A stretch of DNA of 64,000 nucleotides from NCBI GenBank assembly GCA_043228905.1, contig JBHGNT010000008.1, forward strand, positions 13,392,001 to 13,456,000. The letters run 5' to 3'. A program made the translations under genes and the position numbers. This document shows, one piece after another, positions 53,371 through 63,862 of this stretch (position 1 is its first letter; each line of letters starts with the position of its first letter). This DNA is from Azolla caroliniana (taxonomy: Eukaryota; Polypodiophyta). A model generated the notes under the pieces. It was not told where the DNA came from and made no database searches. It saw only the letters and a list, made by a program, of their open reading frames with translations.

Positions 53371-53940
53371 TCCGTACACCCTTACGTGGTTTTCTTCGAC
53401 CATCAACATAGATTGCAAGTCCAAGAAGGACGGTGGTTTCTCCTGGGTGTAGATCGGTATCCGGATTGGCCCGTACCTTTGCGCTAGACCACCAACGCAG
53501 ATTTGTACCATCTCGTCTTCGTCCACCGTCACGTTGATGGACCCGAGTGGGTTGCAAATCTCCTTTATCTTGGTGGTGTAGTCTGTAACTGACATGTCTC
53601 TTTGTCAGATGTTGTTCAGCTCTTGCCAGAGTTGCAGCTTACGAGCTATGGTACTTGCGGCGAAAATCTTCCATAGATTTTCTCAGGCCTCGTTCGGCGT
53701 CTTTGCATCCTTGATGTAGCTGAGCATTTGATCATGCACACTGGACGAGAGACAGTACAGTACCCGACTCGCTCCTTGCTTCCATACCGGGAAGTCTTTG
53801 TGTGACGGCTCTCGTGCTACTTCATTTGTTCCTTCCATGAAGCTCCAATATCCATGCCCCAGCAGGTACTGGTGCATTTTATATGACTAGGACGCATAGT
53901 TGCTCCGGTCGAGCTTCTCTGTTGGAATTGAACTCGCCAT
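53371..53940 (-). pseudogene. Ty1/copia gag (C1), fused to integrase by deletion
   Basis: ATG at 53940: MASSIPTEKLDRSNYAS, TAG, then MHQYLLGHGYWSFMEGTNEV, HKDFPVWKQGASRVLYC, DYTTKIKEICNPLGS, FLDLQSMLMVEENHV. In C2 the zinc knuckle and protease follow; here the next codons are already the pre-integrase. A deletion of about 500-600 bp is inferred from C2. The PBS TGGTATCAGAGC lies at 54046-54035. Confidence 0.85.
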
Positions 53941-54046
53941 TCCTCTGTCCATATCTTCTCTCTATTTGTTGTTAATGGGTTCTAGGGTTCATCTACGGAA
54001 GCAAATGTCGGTTGTAGAGGTTCTCAACCCTCGGGCTCTGATACCA

Positions 54047-54505
54047 TGTGAATGTTAATGTGCAGAAACGTCAGATAGAACCGGCTCAGCCAGATAGCAA
54101 CAGAAAACTAAATGAAGGTTTAATGGAAAAGCTTAAAACACATAGGAGATAGAGAGAGTAGAACATAAAACTATATTAAAAAATTAACTCTAAAAACTCT
54201 GTACATACAACGTGCTAAACAACACTATTTATACAAGTCCATAAAGGACTGACAGAAGTATTGACAGGTACTTCAATGCTCACACGTGCGACTGACACTA
54301 ACTACGAGACAATGATTACCTAGTAGTCCAGGCTACTATTAGGCTTCAGGTTCCCGCTCGAATCCGGCTCTCTAATCCGACTCCCCGATCCAGCCGGTTG
54401 TTTCCAAATACCATCCAAATACCGATCTGGCTCATCCCTCTAGATGCCAATCCGGCTGAGGCTTATTCAGCCGATCCGGATCCGATTGAGCTTGCTTGCT
54501 CAACA
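54047..54505 (-). repeat. 5' LTR of C1
   Basis: 459 bp, partner of 33617-34061, followed by GATAC (54506-54510). Confidence 0.9.
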
Positions 54506-55500
54506 GATACCAAGATGGCTCTAGTATGGCAAAGCATCTAAACACATTTCAAGGACTTATAAGTCAAACAATCACTCTAGATATACCTCTAGCAAATAAG
54601 GTGTTGGCTTTGTTATTGTTAGGGGCTCTCCCAGATAGTTGGGAAACCCTTGTTATGACGTTTGGGACTGTAAAACAACAAAAGGAGCTAACATTGGGCA
54701 TGCTTAAGCCGAGTCTTCTGCATGAAGAAGCACGATGAAAGGAGCATGAGTCCAACTTTCACCAAAAACCCTTAGTCATAGAAAACAAATCCTTTAGAGG
54801 ATGAATCCATGCTTGGGGTCCACAAAATCACAGAAATAATTCCAAGGGGAGGTCTAAATCTAGAAGTAGAAAAGACTTCAAGAAAGATTTTTCATGTCGT
54901 TATTGTGGTGGTCTAAATCATTATGAGAGAGACTATTGGAAGAAAAAGAAAGGAATCACCAACAATAAGAGCAGTGACCCCACTACATCCACTTGTGATA
55001 GTGACATTGTCATTGCCTATGATGATGCGTGTGTTATCTTAGCATGCCAACAAACTTATTGGATTATTGACTCGGGAGCCTCGTATCACATTACTCCATA
55101 TAGGGAGGTGTTCACATCATATGCCGGTGGTGACTTTGGCAAAGTTAAAATGGCTAACCACGACATAACAGAGGTTTTTGGCAGAGGAAATGTAATTCTA
55201 ACCACAGACATGAGTTGCAAACTAGTATTAAACAATGTTAGGCATGTACCAAACATTCGGCTAAATATTATTTCGGCCGGTAAACTTGATGATGAGGGTT
55301 ACAAAAATTCCTTGAAGGAAAATGGAAGCTCATCAAAGGCTCGCTAGTATTATCAAGATGCCTAAAACAGAATTCCCTCTATGTAATGCATGCTATGATG
55401 TCCGGTGGAGAGGTGAATGTAGCCGATAAGGAAGTCCCTATTGAATTGTGGCATAGGAGACTTGGGCACATGAGTCAAAAAGGACTCGAGGTGCTTGGCC
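54506..55500 (+). pseudogene. Ty1/copia gag end, zinc knuckle, protease (E)
   Basis: Resumes E after C1: AKHLNTFQGLISQTITLD, LGALPDSWETLVMTFG; a zinc knuckle FSCRYCGGLNHYERDYW whose last Cys is Tyr (about 54890-54940); protease WIIDSGASYHITPY (about 55060), NVRHVPNIRLNIISAGKLDD; pre-integrase ELWHRRLGHMSQKGLEVL (about 55445). Stops at 54736 and 55346 plus frameshifts break it. Confidence 0.88.
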
Positions 55501-55530
55501 AACAGATAACATAGAGTCGATTTTCAGCAT

Positions 55531-56208
55531 TTGTCCCCAAAAAGAAAATCTCAGCCACTAGAATTGGTGCACATTGACTTGTGCTATATGAAAGATAAGA
55601 CTCTAGGGAGGGCATTGTACTTTGTCACATTTATTGATGACTTCTCAAGGAAATTATGGTGTTTTGCATTGAGGACTAAAGATCAAGTCTATGAGATCTT
55701 TAAAAACTTCCATGTAAGTGTGGAAAGGGAAACTGGGAGAAAACTTAAATGCATCCGTGCGGATAACGGGGTGAGTACCAAGGAGAATTTGAACAATATT
55801 GTCGTGAGCATGGGATTAGGCTTGAGAGGAGTGTTCCCAAAACACCTCAGCACAATGGCGTGGCTGAGAGGATGAACAGGACAATTTGTGAGCGGGTAAG
55901 ATGCATGCTATCCCACTCAAAATTGCCAAAATCTTTTTGGGGTGAAGCAATGAGGACTGTCGTTGACCTCGTAAATCTGTCCCCATTAGTCCCTTTGGAT
56001 GGTGATGTACCTGAGAGGGTGTGGATAGCTAAGGAGGTGTCATACAAACACTTAAGAGTGTTTGGTTGCAAGGCTTATGTCCACATCCAAAAGATGAAAG
56101 ATCCAAGCTTGATGAAAAATGCAAGCCATGCATATTTTTAGGATATGGCCATGAGGAATTCAGCTCTAGACTTTATGACCCAATGGCGAAGAAGGTCATT
56201 AGAAGTAG
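55531..56208 (+). pseudogene. Ty1/copia integrase (E)
   Basis: LELVHIDLCYMKDKTLGRAL (first Asp), FVTFIDDFSRKLWCFALR, CIRADNG (second Asp), frameshift near 55770, then NGVAERMNRTICERVRCMLS (Glu) and HLRVFGCKAYVHIQKMKD. After FYDPMAKKVIRS the reading is cut by C2 and resumes at 62014 with DVVFLEDQT. Confidence 0.88.
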
Positions 56209-56615
56209 TGTGAAAGATTGCTTGCGGAAGCGTTAGAAAGAACAATACACAAAGAGAGAGAGAGAGAGAGAGAGAGCAAAACACACTATTTTTCAAGATT
56301 ATATGAATACTCTATGCTCTATATTTAGAACGCGCTCATCAGCGCTATTTATACAAGTCCACACGGGTCTGTTAGAAGTACGGTGTACTTCAATGCTCAC
56401 ACGAGTGTCTGACACTAACTACGAGACTATAACTGCCTAGTAGTCTAACCTATACTAGGTTTCCGGTTATGGATTGGATCCGGCATATCGGCTCCTCTTG
56501 CTTACCGGTCCTTACTGCTTACCGGCTCGGTTGCTCACCGGCATACCAATTCCTCTCGCTTACCGGCTCAGGCTTATTCAGCCGATCTGGCTCCGGTTGA
56601 GCTTGCCGCTCAACA
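56209..56615 (-). repeat. 3' LTR of C2
   Basis: TGTGAAAGATTGC to CCGCTCAACA; purine tract GAGGGGGAG at 56616-56624. 407 bp against 443 bp for the partner, mostly because a (GA)n run is longer there. Confidence 0.92.
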
Positions 56616-56807
56616 CTCCCCCTCAAGCTCAACCTGAGGTAGGGTCGTAGTGTCAACCTCTCTGGCAGCCGGTTCTTCCAACCGACTTCTCCTGGCATTG
56701 CTTCACCTTGCTCGCGCTCCTTGTCCGATTCGGTTCCGTTTGCCGCGACCCCTTTGGTTCTGTGCGCCTCGACCTTCGGCATGTCTGCTCAATAGGCCCA
56801 TCTTAGC

Positions 56808-58259
56808 TCATTCGCTGCTATGACTCTGGCGCTTGCCGATCCGTCGGTTCCACCACGATGGCATCGACTTCCGTTGCGTCTGTGTCTCCTTGGCGTTTCG
56901 TTGATCCAACTCATCCGGATCTGTCTGTTGATCCGAATCGGTTGTCTCCGACTCGTTCCAGCTCTTGTCTGAATCGGTATCCTCCGATTCGATTTTCGGC
57001 TTCAGGCCTCTCACCACATCGGACCACGTTCGGGTCTTGGCCTTCTCCGTGCTTCCCTTGGCTTCTTCAACCGGTTCACCGACTTGTTCGGATGTGCCGA
57101 CTTCCTTCGTCGACTTGGCTTCATTTTTCTTCTTGTCTCCACCTCTACCGGGGCTTCTCTTACCTACGGGTTCAACAATTTTGCCTTTGCCCGTTTCGGT
57201 GGTGTCTTTGCCCTTGCGTCTCCCCCTCAAGTGCGGCACGTCGAAATGCTGAACACCAAGCATTTCGGTAAAGTGCTGCAACTTGTCCGACCCGAGCGGC
57301 TTGGTGAAGATGTCGGCAACTTGTCGATCCGTGTGAACATACCATAGTTCAACTTCACCGCTCAGGACCCGCTCATGCACGAAGTGATAATGCACTTCTA
57401 TGTGCTTTGTGCGAGCATGGAACACAGGGTTCTTGGCCAGCTGCATGTTGCTGAGGTTATCGCAGTAGATCAGGATTGGGGTTGGTACCTCGATCCGCAG
57501 GTCTTGCAGTAGTCGCCGAAGCCAAATGGCTTCGCAGGTGGCAACGGTCGCGCCCCAGTATTTAGCCTCAGTGCTGGATAGAGCCACTGTTGGTGGCTTT
57601 TTGCTGCTCCACGCAACAGCCGCGCTCCCAAGAGAAAACATAAAGCCGGAAGTTGCGCGACGATCCGTTGCATCGCGAGCCCAATCGGCATCCGTGTAGC
57701 GGACAAGCTCTTTGGTTATACCTTGCCGGTATAAGAGCCCTCGGTCCTTAGTGCCGCTTACATACCTCAGTATTCGTTGCGCGCACTGAAGGTGCTCCAC
57801 GGTCGGCTTCTGCATGAATTGGCTTACCTCTCCGACCGGATAGCTAATGTCAAGTCGGGTGATGGTCAAGTAGATCAAGCTTCCGACTATTTGTCGGAAC
57901 CGTTTCTCATCGCAGGTTGGTCCGGAGTTGGGGCGGATCTTCTGATTCCGGTCTAGGGGTGTGGAGACAGGTTTGCATTCCGTCATGCCGAACTTGTACA
58001 ACATATTCAACACATAATGGCATTGAGAAAGCAATATGCCATCGGGGGTGCAGATCACCTTGATCCCCAAAAAATAATAAAGGTCCCCCAAGTCCTTCAT
58101 ATCGAATGCGTTTGACAACTGGGACTTGACGTGGTTGATTTCCGGAAGACTTGGGCCGGTGATGACTAAATCATCAACATAGAGTAAGATACATACCGGA
58201 CCGTTTGAGCCTTGACAGATGAACAGGGAAGAGTCCGACTTAGAGGCAACAAACCCCAT
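56808..58259 (-). CDS. RT C-terminal half, RNase H and hydrophilic extension (C2)
   Basis: A 483-codon open frame. RT: CILLYVDDLVITGPSL (intact YVDD), FDMKDLGDLYYFLGIKVI, PVSTPLDRNQK. RNase H: GITKELVRYTDADWARDATD, AAVAWSSKKPPTVALSSTEA, IEVHYHFVHERVLSG and DIFTKPL. Copia proteins normally end soon after that; here about 145 more residues follow: a Gly/Lys-rich stretch, then TWSDVVRGLKPKIESEDTDS and repeated ETTDSD/QQTDPDEL, ending KRQSHSSE. C1 shows the same tail in decayed form. Confidence 0.88.
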   Translation of the reverse strand: MGFVASKSDSSLFICQGSNGPVCILLYVDDLVITGPSLPEINHVKSQLSNAFDMKDLGDLYYFLGIKVICTPDGILLSQCHYVLNMLYKFGMTECKPVSTPLDRNQKIRPNSGPTCDEKRFRQIVGSLIYLTITRLDISYPVGEVSQFMQKPTVEHLQCAQRILRYVSGTKDRGLLYRQGITKELVRYTDADWARDATDRRATSGFMFSLGSAAVAWSSKKPPTVALSSTEAKYWGATVATCEAIWLRRLLQDLRIEVPTPILIYCDNLSNMQLAKNPVFHARTKHIEVHYHFVHERVLSGEVELWYVHTDRQVADIFTKPLGSDKLQHFTEMLGVQHFDVPHLRGRRKGKDTTETGKGKIVEPVGKRSPGRGGDKKKNEAKSTKEVGTSEQVGEPVEEAKGSTEKAKTRTWSDVVRGLKPKIESEDTDSDKSWNESETTDSDQQTDPDELDQRNAKETQTQRKSMPSWWNRRIGKRQSHSSE

Positions 58260-59057
58260 CTTTCGAAACCGGTGCGTGATCTTAGCAATCCAAGCATGGG
58301 GGGCTTACTTCAAGCCGTACAAGGACTTCCTCAGCCGGCATACCGCCGACTTGTTCATCTCTGACTGAAATCCGGGGGGCTGAGTCATAAAGACTTCTTC
58401 TTCAAGATCTCCTTGAAGGAAGGCATTCTTCAGATCCATCTGATGAAGATGCCACCCCCTTGCCGCAGCAACTGCCAGTACCACACGAACCGTCGTCATC
58501 TTCGCTACAGGAGCGAAGGTCTCGTCGTAGTCGATTCCGTGGGTCTACGCATATCCCTGCGCCACTAACCGGGCCTTCGTACCGGTTAACTGTACCGTCG
58601 GCATTGTACTTTACCTTGTACACCCACTTGCATCCGATCGGTTTACTGTGACCGGGAGGGTCAACCAGGTCCCAAGTTCCGTTCGCATCCGTGCCCGCAT
58701 TTCATCCTCCATAGCGGCATGCCAATTTGCGTCCTTTGCCGCTTCTGCGTAGCTCTCCGGCTCACGCACTTCCGCCACCTTGGTCATGTACGCATAATGA
58801 TGCGCCATGTACTCGTTATACCCATACCGTTTAACGGGATCCTTTTGGCGGGTGGACCGGCGTAACTCAACGTTACCCGGTATGAGGCCCTTCTTGGCCG
58901 GTTCAGTCTTCGTTCCCAAAGATCTGCCTATGTCCTTGCCGAAGTCAGATACGCACCGATCCGACTCATCATTGCCGGTCTCGAATTCCGGCATCTTTTG
59001 CTTCCCTTTCTCTTTGCGTGTGAACCGTCTCCTCGGTTCCTTGCGCGGGGAGAGCAC
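58260..59057 (-). pseudogene. Ty1/copia linker and RT N-terminal half (C2)
   Basis: Linker YGYNEYMAHHYAYMTKVAEV and ESYAEAAKDANWHAAMEDEM, then frame-shifted RT: VNRYEGPV(R)AGIC-like codons, [51 protein letters not shown] (58305-58499). At least two frame changes lie between 58500 and 58660. Confidence 0.85.
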
Positions 59058-59093
59058 GACAGAGTCTCCATTACTCGCCGTCTCATCATCCGA

Positions 59094-60729
59094 CTAGTTG
59101 GACTGATCCAGTCTCTCATTCGGTCCGCTTAACCGAAATGATTCCGGACTCTCATCTTGAGTCCCGGCTTCATCTTTCGCTACCTGGGCCGGTTCGGGCT
59201 CACTAGCCCCATCCTCCGACATTGGGTCGGGATCGGAAGTCGAAGTCGGTAAGGAATACCACGATGCCGATTCATCAAACTCGACATCTTGGTTGACTCG
59301 GACCTGCTTCGTCTGGGGGTTATAACACTTATACCCCTTTTGCTCTTGAGCATAGCCGACTAGGATGCATTTTTCCGATTTTGCATCCAGCTTCCTCCAC
59401 TTCTCATCCTGCACATGTACATAGGCTATGCTGCCGAATATCCGGAGGTGTCTCAAATTCGGCTTGTGCCTGAAATACAGTTGGTGAGCTGACACCTTGT
59501 CCCCGATCCGGTTCTGGATGTAAACGACCGTTTGGACCGCCTCCGTCTAGTAGAACTTGGGCATGCTCTTTTCCTCCAGCATTGCCCTAGCCGCGTCAAT
59601 CAGCGACCGATTCTTCCTTTCGGCCACACCGTTCTGTTGCGGTGTGTATCTGCAGCTGAATTCTCGCCGAATTCCTTTTTGTTGCAGATAGCTGTTGAAT
59701 TGGCCAGAAAAAGTACTCTTTTCCGCCTTCCGACCGTAGGCATTTGATCTTCCTCTCCGATTCCCGTTCCACCATCTTCTGGAGGCTCCAGAAACACTCG
59801 AAGACTTCACTCTTCTGGAGGATCCACATATGCCGCGTGTAGTCGTCGATGAAGGAGACGAAATATCGATTCCCGCCAATGCTAACATTTTGTGTTGGTC
59901 CCCACACATCCGAATGGATAAGATCGAGCTTGTTACGGCTTCGATTTCTTTCGATGGGGAATGGAAGCCAGTGTTGCTTCCCGAGATGGCAGGCTTCACA
60001 AATCTGGGCTCTCCGGCCGCTAAACTTCGGCAAACCGAAAACAACTTGTTTCGTTTGGAGGTCTTGAAGCCTCCGGTAGTTGACGTGGCCGATCCGTTTG
60101 TGCCACAGGTCGATATCTGACTCGACCTTTTGTCCTTTGGCGAACAGTGCGGTGCCGACATCATTGGTGTTGAGGATAAACATCCTCCCATCTCTGCGCC
60201 CTTGCGCAATAACTTCGCCTTCATCCTCAATGAAGCACCCGAGGTGCGTAAACCGCACCTGCATCCCCTGGTCGACGATCTGTCCGACCGACACCAGGTT
60301 CTTCGTGATCGTCGGAACATGTAATACATTCATCAGCTTCCCCCTCTGTCCGACGTGGCTCAAAGGGACTTCTCTGACATGCACGATCGGGTGGGGAATG
60401 TCATCTTCGGTTTCGACAACTCCCAGTTGATCCGGCTTCTCCAAAAAGGAGAACCACTCACCGTGACTCGTCATGTGGTTCGATGCGCCGGAGTCAACGT
60501 ACCACACTTCCTTCGATTTGGAAATGGTCTTCTTCATTGAGTTTGCCTTGTGCTTCATCACCAAGACTGGCCCCTTACCGTTCTTGGATCCTCCCGATCC
60601 GTATGCATAGTGTGAGCTTTGTCGGCCTTCCTTACCGGTCTTGCCGAATCCGGATTTGTCCGAATCGGCACGCTTTCTCCAACACTCACTTTCCCTGTGG
60701 CCCTTTTTGCCACAGTACCAGCATTCCAT
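59094..60729 (-). pseudogene. Zinc knuckle, protease and integrase (C2)
   Basis: From 60729: CWYCGKKGHRESEC (intact CCHC), VWYVDSGASNHMTSHGEWF (protease), LWHKRIGHVNYRRLQDLQ with CEACHLGKQ (HHCC), LIHSDVWGPTQNVSIGGN (first Asp), FVSFIDDYTRHMW, and LRSEGGKEYF, where the second catalytic Asp is Glu. A frameshift near 59740 precedes SCRYTPQQNGVAERKNRSLI (Glu). A stop near 59547 is followed by HLRIFGSIAYVHVQDEKWRK and VNQDVEFDESASWYSLP to 59094. Confidence 0.88.
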
Positions 60730-60864
60730 AGCGGGTTTGTCTTGCCGGCCTCCGATACCACCTTGACTCCCCCTACTTGTGGAAGTCTCGGAACTGCTGT
60801 CGGCACGCTCACTGTGCCTTCGTTCCTATTCTTGCCGGCCGCCTCCATTGCGTGCCGGCCTGCC

Positions 60865-61458
60865 TCATCCACCATGCCCACGGGACCGATCCGCTCCTGT
60901 GGCGTGGTTCTCCTCTACATGGAGCATCGACTGTAAGTCGAAAAATGAGGGCGTATTCTCCCTTGCACAAACCGCAGTCCGAAAAGCTCCGAACTTGGAT
61001 GCCAGGCCTCCAAGACAGACCTGCACCATCTCGTCTTCCTCTACGGTCACGTTAATAGAGGCAAGCGAGTAATAGATCCCTTTGATCCGGTCTGTGTAAT
61101 CTGCCACCGACATGTTCTTCTGTCGAACATTGCTCAACTCCTGTCTGAGTTGCAGCTTCCGGGCAGTGGTGCTTGCGGCGAAGACCTTTTTCAAGTTTCC
61201 CCAAGCATCCTTTGGTGTCTTGGCGTCACGGATATGGCTGAGCAGCTGGTCACCGACACTGGACACGAAGCAGTACATCACCCTGCTTGCCGCCTGTTCC
61301 CACACTGGGAAGTCCTTGTGTGTCGTCTCCGGTGCTAAGTCGTTCACTCCGTCGATATAACTCCAATAGCCATGCCCAAGCAGGTACTGGTGCATCTTGT
61401 ATGACCAAGATGCGTAGTTGGTTCTGTCGAGCTTCTCCACCGAGAGCGACGTAGCCAT
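60865..61458 (-). CDS. Ty1/copia gag (C2)
   Basis: ATG at 61458 (MATSLSVEKLDRTNYASW), chosen because homology with C1 gag begins here although the frame is open to 61515. MHQYLLGHGYWSYIDGVNDL, HKDFPVWEQAASRVMYC, GNLKKVFAASTTARKLQL and VEEDEMVQVCLGGLASKFGA are conserved. About 200 codons without a stop; the frame shifts before the zinc knuckle. Confidence 0.88.
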   Translation of the reverse strand: MATSLSVEKLDRTNYASWSYKMHQYLLGHGYWSYIDGVNDLAPETTHKDFPVWEQAASRVMYCFVSSVGDQLLSHIRDAKTPKDAWGNLKKVFAASTTARKLQLRQELSNVRQKNMSVADYTDRIKGIYYSLASINVTVEEDEMVQVCLGGLASKFGAFRTAVCARENTPSFFDLQSMLHVEENHATGADRSRGHGG

Positions 61459-61565
61459 CCCTCTGTCCATTTCTCCTTTTGTGTCTGTTTTCCGATCTGT
61501 TAGGGTTTCCTTCACAAGCGTAGATGTCTACAGCAGAGGTTCTCAACCCACGCGCTCTGATACCA

Positions 61566-61634
61566 TGTGAAAGATTGCTTGCGGAAGCGTTAGAAAGAAA
61601 AATACACAGAGAGAGAGAGAGAGAGAGAGTACGC

Positions 61635-61670
<36 letters not shown>

Positions 61671-62008
61671 AAAACACACTATTTTTCAAGATTATATGAA
61701 TACTCTATGCTCTATATTTACAACGCGCTCATCAACGCTATTTATACAAGTCCACACGGGACTGTTAGAAGTACGGTGTACTTCAATGCTCACACGAGCG
61801 TCTGACACTAACTACGAGACTATAACTGCCTAGTAGTCTAACCTATACTAGGCTTCCAGTTACGGATTGGATCCGGCATATCGGCTCTTCTTGCTTACCA
61901 GTCCTTACTGCTTACCGGCTCGGTTGCTCACCGGCATACCGATTCCTCTCGCTTACCGGCTCAAGCTTATTCAGCTGATCCGGCTCCGGTTGAGCTTGCC
62001 GCTCAACA
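61566..62008 (-). repeat. 5' LTR of C2
   Basis: 443 bp, with a (GA)n run at 61611-61668 interrupted by TACGCGG that the partner lacks. Followed by AGTAG. Confidence 0.92.
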
Positions 62009-62800
62009 AGTAGGGATGTGGTATTCCTTGAGGATCAAACCGCAAGATCCGGAGCCGAAGGAGATGCCAAAGATTACCTCTGATCCTACGGTCACCAACA
62101 ATCCAACTCCTGCCTAGGACATACAAGGTCAAGGGGGAGACGTAGAGGGCTATCAGGATACAGTTGATGATGCAGTTGATGATGCAGTTGATGATGATCT
62201 TGATGAGGATAATGAACAAGATCATCAGACCCTAGGGGACCAAACTGATGATGTTTTAGCAGCTCCATCGGAACTGGAAAGGGTGAGAAGGTCTATAAGA
62301 CAAAGATGACCTTCAACCAGATACAATCCACATGAGTATGTATTGCTTACACATGGAGCAAAGCCACAGAGCTTTCGGAAAGCTATGGCACATGACCATG
62401 AGGAAAAATCGCTTGAGGCCATGAATGATGAGATGGGGTCTTTGCAAGACAATCATAGCTATGATCTTGTAAAGTTGTCTAAGGGAAAGAGAGCGCTCTA
62501 AAATAAATGGGTTTTCAGGCTCAAAGCCGAGGAACATTGCCCAGAACCAAGATACAAGGCAAGATTGGTTGTGAAGGGGTTCAACCAGAAAAAGGGTGTT
62601 GGTTTCGAGGATATCTTCTCACCAGTAGTAAAGATGTCCTCCTCGGGATTGCAGCCAGTCTCAATCTAGAAATCGAACAACTCAATGTAAAAACTACCTT
62701 CCTTCACGGTGTCGTACCTTTCGGCGCCGAATCGGGCTAAAACAAGCTCCCAGGCTCTGGTATAGAAAGTTTCACTTCTGCATACTAAGCCATGGGTATA
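62009..62800 (+). pseudogene. Ty1/copia linker and RT N-terminal part (E)
   Basis: DVVFLEDQT continues the sequence cut at 56208. An Asp-rich microrepeat (VDDAVDDAVDDDLDED, 62160-62210) comes before [49 protein letters not shown] and [10 protein letters not shown]. At about 62710 the RT text jumps to LKQAPRLWYRKF, so roughly 100-150 bp of RT are missing. Confidence 0.85.
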
Positions 62801-62883
62801 ACATGACAAACACAGATCACTATGTGTTTTTTAAGAAGTTCTAAGAACATGACTTTGTTATTCTACTTCTATATGTAGATGAT

Positions 62884-63846
62884 ATGTTGATTGTTGGTCG
62901 AGACACAAACACGATTGAAAAGTGGAAAAGAGAGTTGAATCAATCTTTTGCTATGAAAGACTTGGGGCCAGCCAAGCAAATCCTTGGGATGAAGATAACC
63001 AGGGATAGAGTGAGCAAAAGGTTGTGGCTATCTCAAGAACAATATATTGAGAAAGTTCTTGAGAGATTTAACATGGCCAAGTGTAAGACGGTTAACACTC
63101 CACTCGCAGGCCACTTTAAACTCAGTTCAGCTCAATACCCCACAAATGAGGAAGAGCAAGAGAGAATGAAACAAATACCATATGCATTTGTAGTCTGCAG
63201 TTTAATGTATGCTATGGTATGCACGAGGTCGGACATCACTCATGCAGTCAGTGTAGTGAGCCGTTTTCTCTCGAACCCTGGCAAAGATCATTGGGAAGCG
63301 GTTAAATGGATTCTGAGATATTTGAGAGGTACCATAAGAGTTTGTCTAAAATTTGATGAAAACCAAACTATATTAGATGGGTATAGAAATGCAGATATAG
63401 CTAGTAATATGGACACCAGAAAATCTACATCAGGGTACCTAATGATCTTTGGAGGGGGAGTGGTCTCTTGGAAGTTGAGACTGCCAAAATGTGTGCCAAC
63501 ACTGTCCACAATGGAGGCTGAATATATTGCTGCCACAAAAGCTAGTAAGAAATTGCTATGGCTAAAGAAATTCCTACAAGAGTTGGGGCTGACTCAAGAA
63601 AGATACATTCTGTATTGTGACAGCCAAAGTGTTATACATTTAAACAAGAATTCTTCCTTCGATTTTATGTCAAAACACATAGATGTTAGATACCATTGGA
63701 TTAGAGATGTGCTTGAAGAAAAGCAGATGCACATTGAAAAGATTCACACAAATGATAATGGCTCCAACATGATGAAAAAATGTTTGTCAAGGGAGAAGCT
63801 TGAAGTTTGCAAACAAAAGGCAAACCTAGTTGCCCCCCCCACTTGA
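62884..63846 (+). CDS. Ty1/copia RT C-terminal half and RNase H (E)
   Basis: An open 320-codon block whose frame starts at the end of the catalytic motif (YVDD codons at about 62875-62886, MLIVGRDTNTIEKW). LGPAKQILGMKITRDRVSKR, IPYAFVVCSLMYAMVCTRSD, RKSTSGYLMIFGGGVVSWKL, LSTMEAEYIAATKASKKLLW, LYCDSQSVIHLNKN and HIDVRYHWIRDVLEEKQM give RT thumb and RNase H. Ends MMKKCLSREKLEVCKQKANL and TGA. Confidence 0.92.
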   Translation: MLIVGRDTNTIEKWKRELNQSFAMKDLGPAKQILGMKITRDRVSKRLWLSQEQYIEKVLERFNMAKCKTVNTPLAGHFKLSSAQYPTNEEEQERMKQIPYAFVVCSLMYAMVCTRSDITHAVSVVSRFLSNPGKDHWEAVKWILRYLRGTIRVCLKFDENQTILDGYRNADIASNMDTRKSTSGYLMIFGGGVVSWKLRLPKCVPTLSTMEAEYIAATKASKKLLWLKKFLQELGLTQERYILYCDSQSVIHLNKNSSFDFMSKHIDVRYHWIRDVLEEKQMHIEKIHTNDNGSNMMKKCLSREKLEVCKQKANLVAPPT

Positions 63847-63862
63847 GATGGAGGGGGAGAAT

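Larger units (their letters stand above)
33617..54505 (-). mobile_element. Copia element C1, 20.9 kb including nested H and G/F
   Basis: Minus-strand Ty1/copia with LTRs at both ends and a perfect 5-bp target duplication GATAC. Own sequence is 54505-51998, 41440-40857 and 35193-33617; the rest is chromovirus H and the gag-only elements G and F. Compared with C2 (56209-62008), C1 lacks the zinc knuckle and protease and lost about 450 bp of linker/RT where G landed. Confidence 0.88.
56209..62008 (-). mobile_element. Copia element C2
   Basis: A 5.8-kb minus-strand copia, relative of C1. LTRs 56209-56615 and 61566-62008; PBS TGGTATCAGAGC at 61565-61554; perfect target duplication AGTAG at 56204-56208 and 62009-62013. 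It is the most complete copia in the window, with long open blocks but several stops and frameshifts. Confidence 0.92.

Noticed and set aside
61611-61668. (GA)n tract as a regulatory GAGA element
   Set aside because: It differs in length between the two C2 LTRs and looks like microsatellite slippage.
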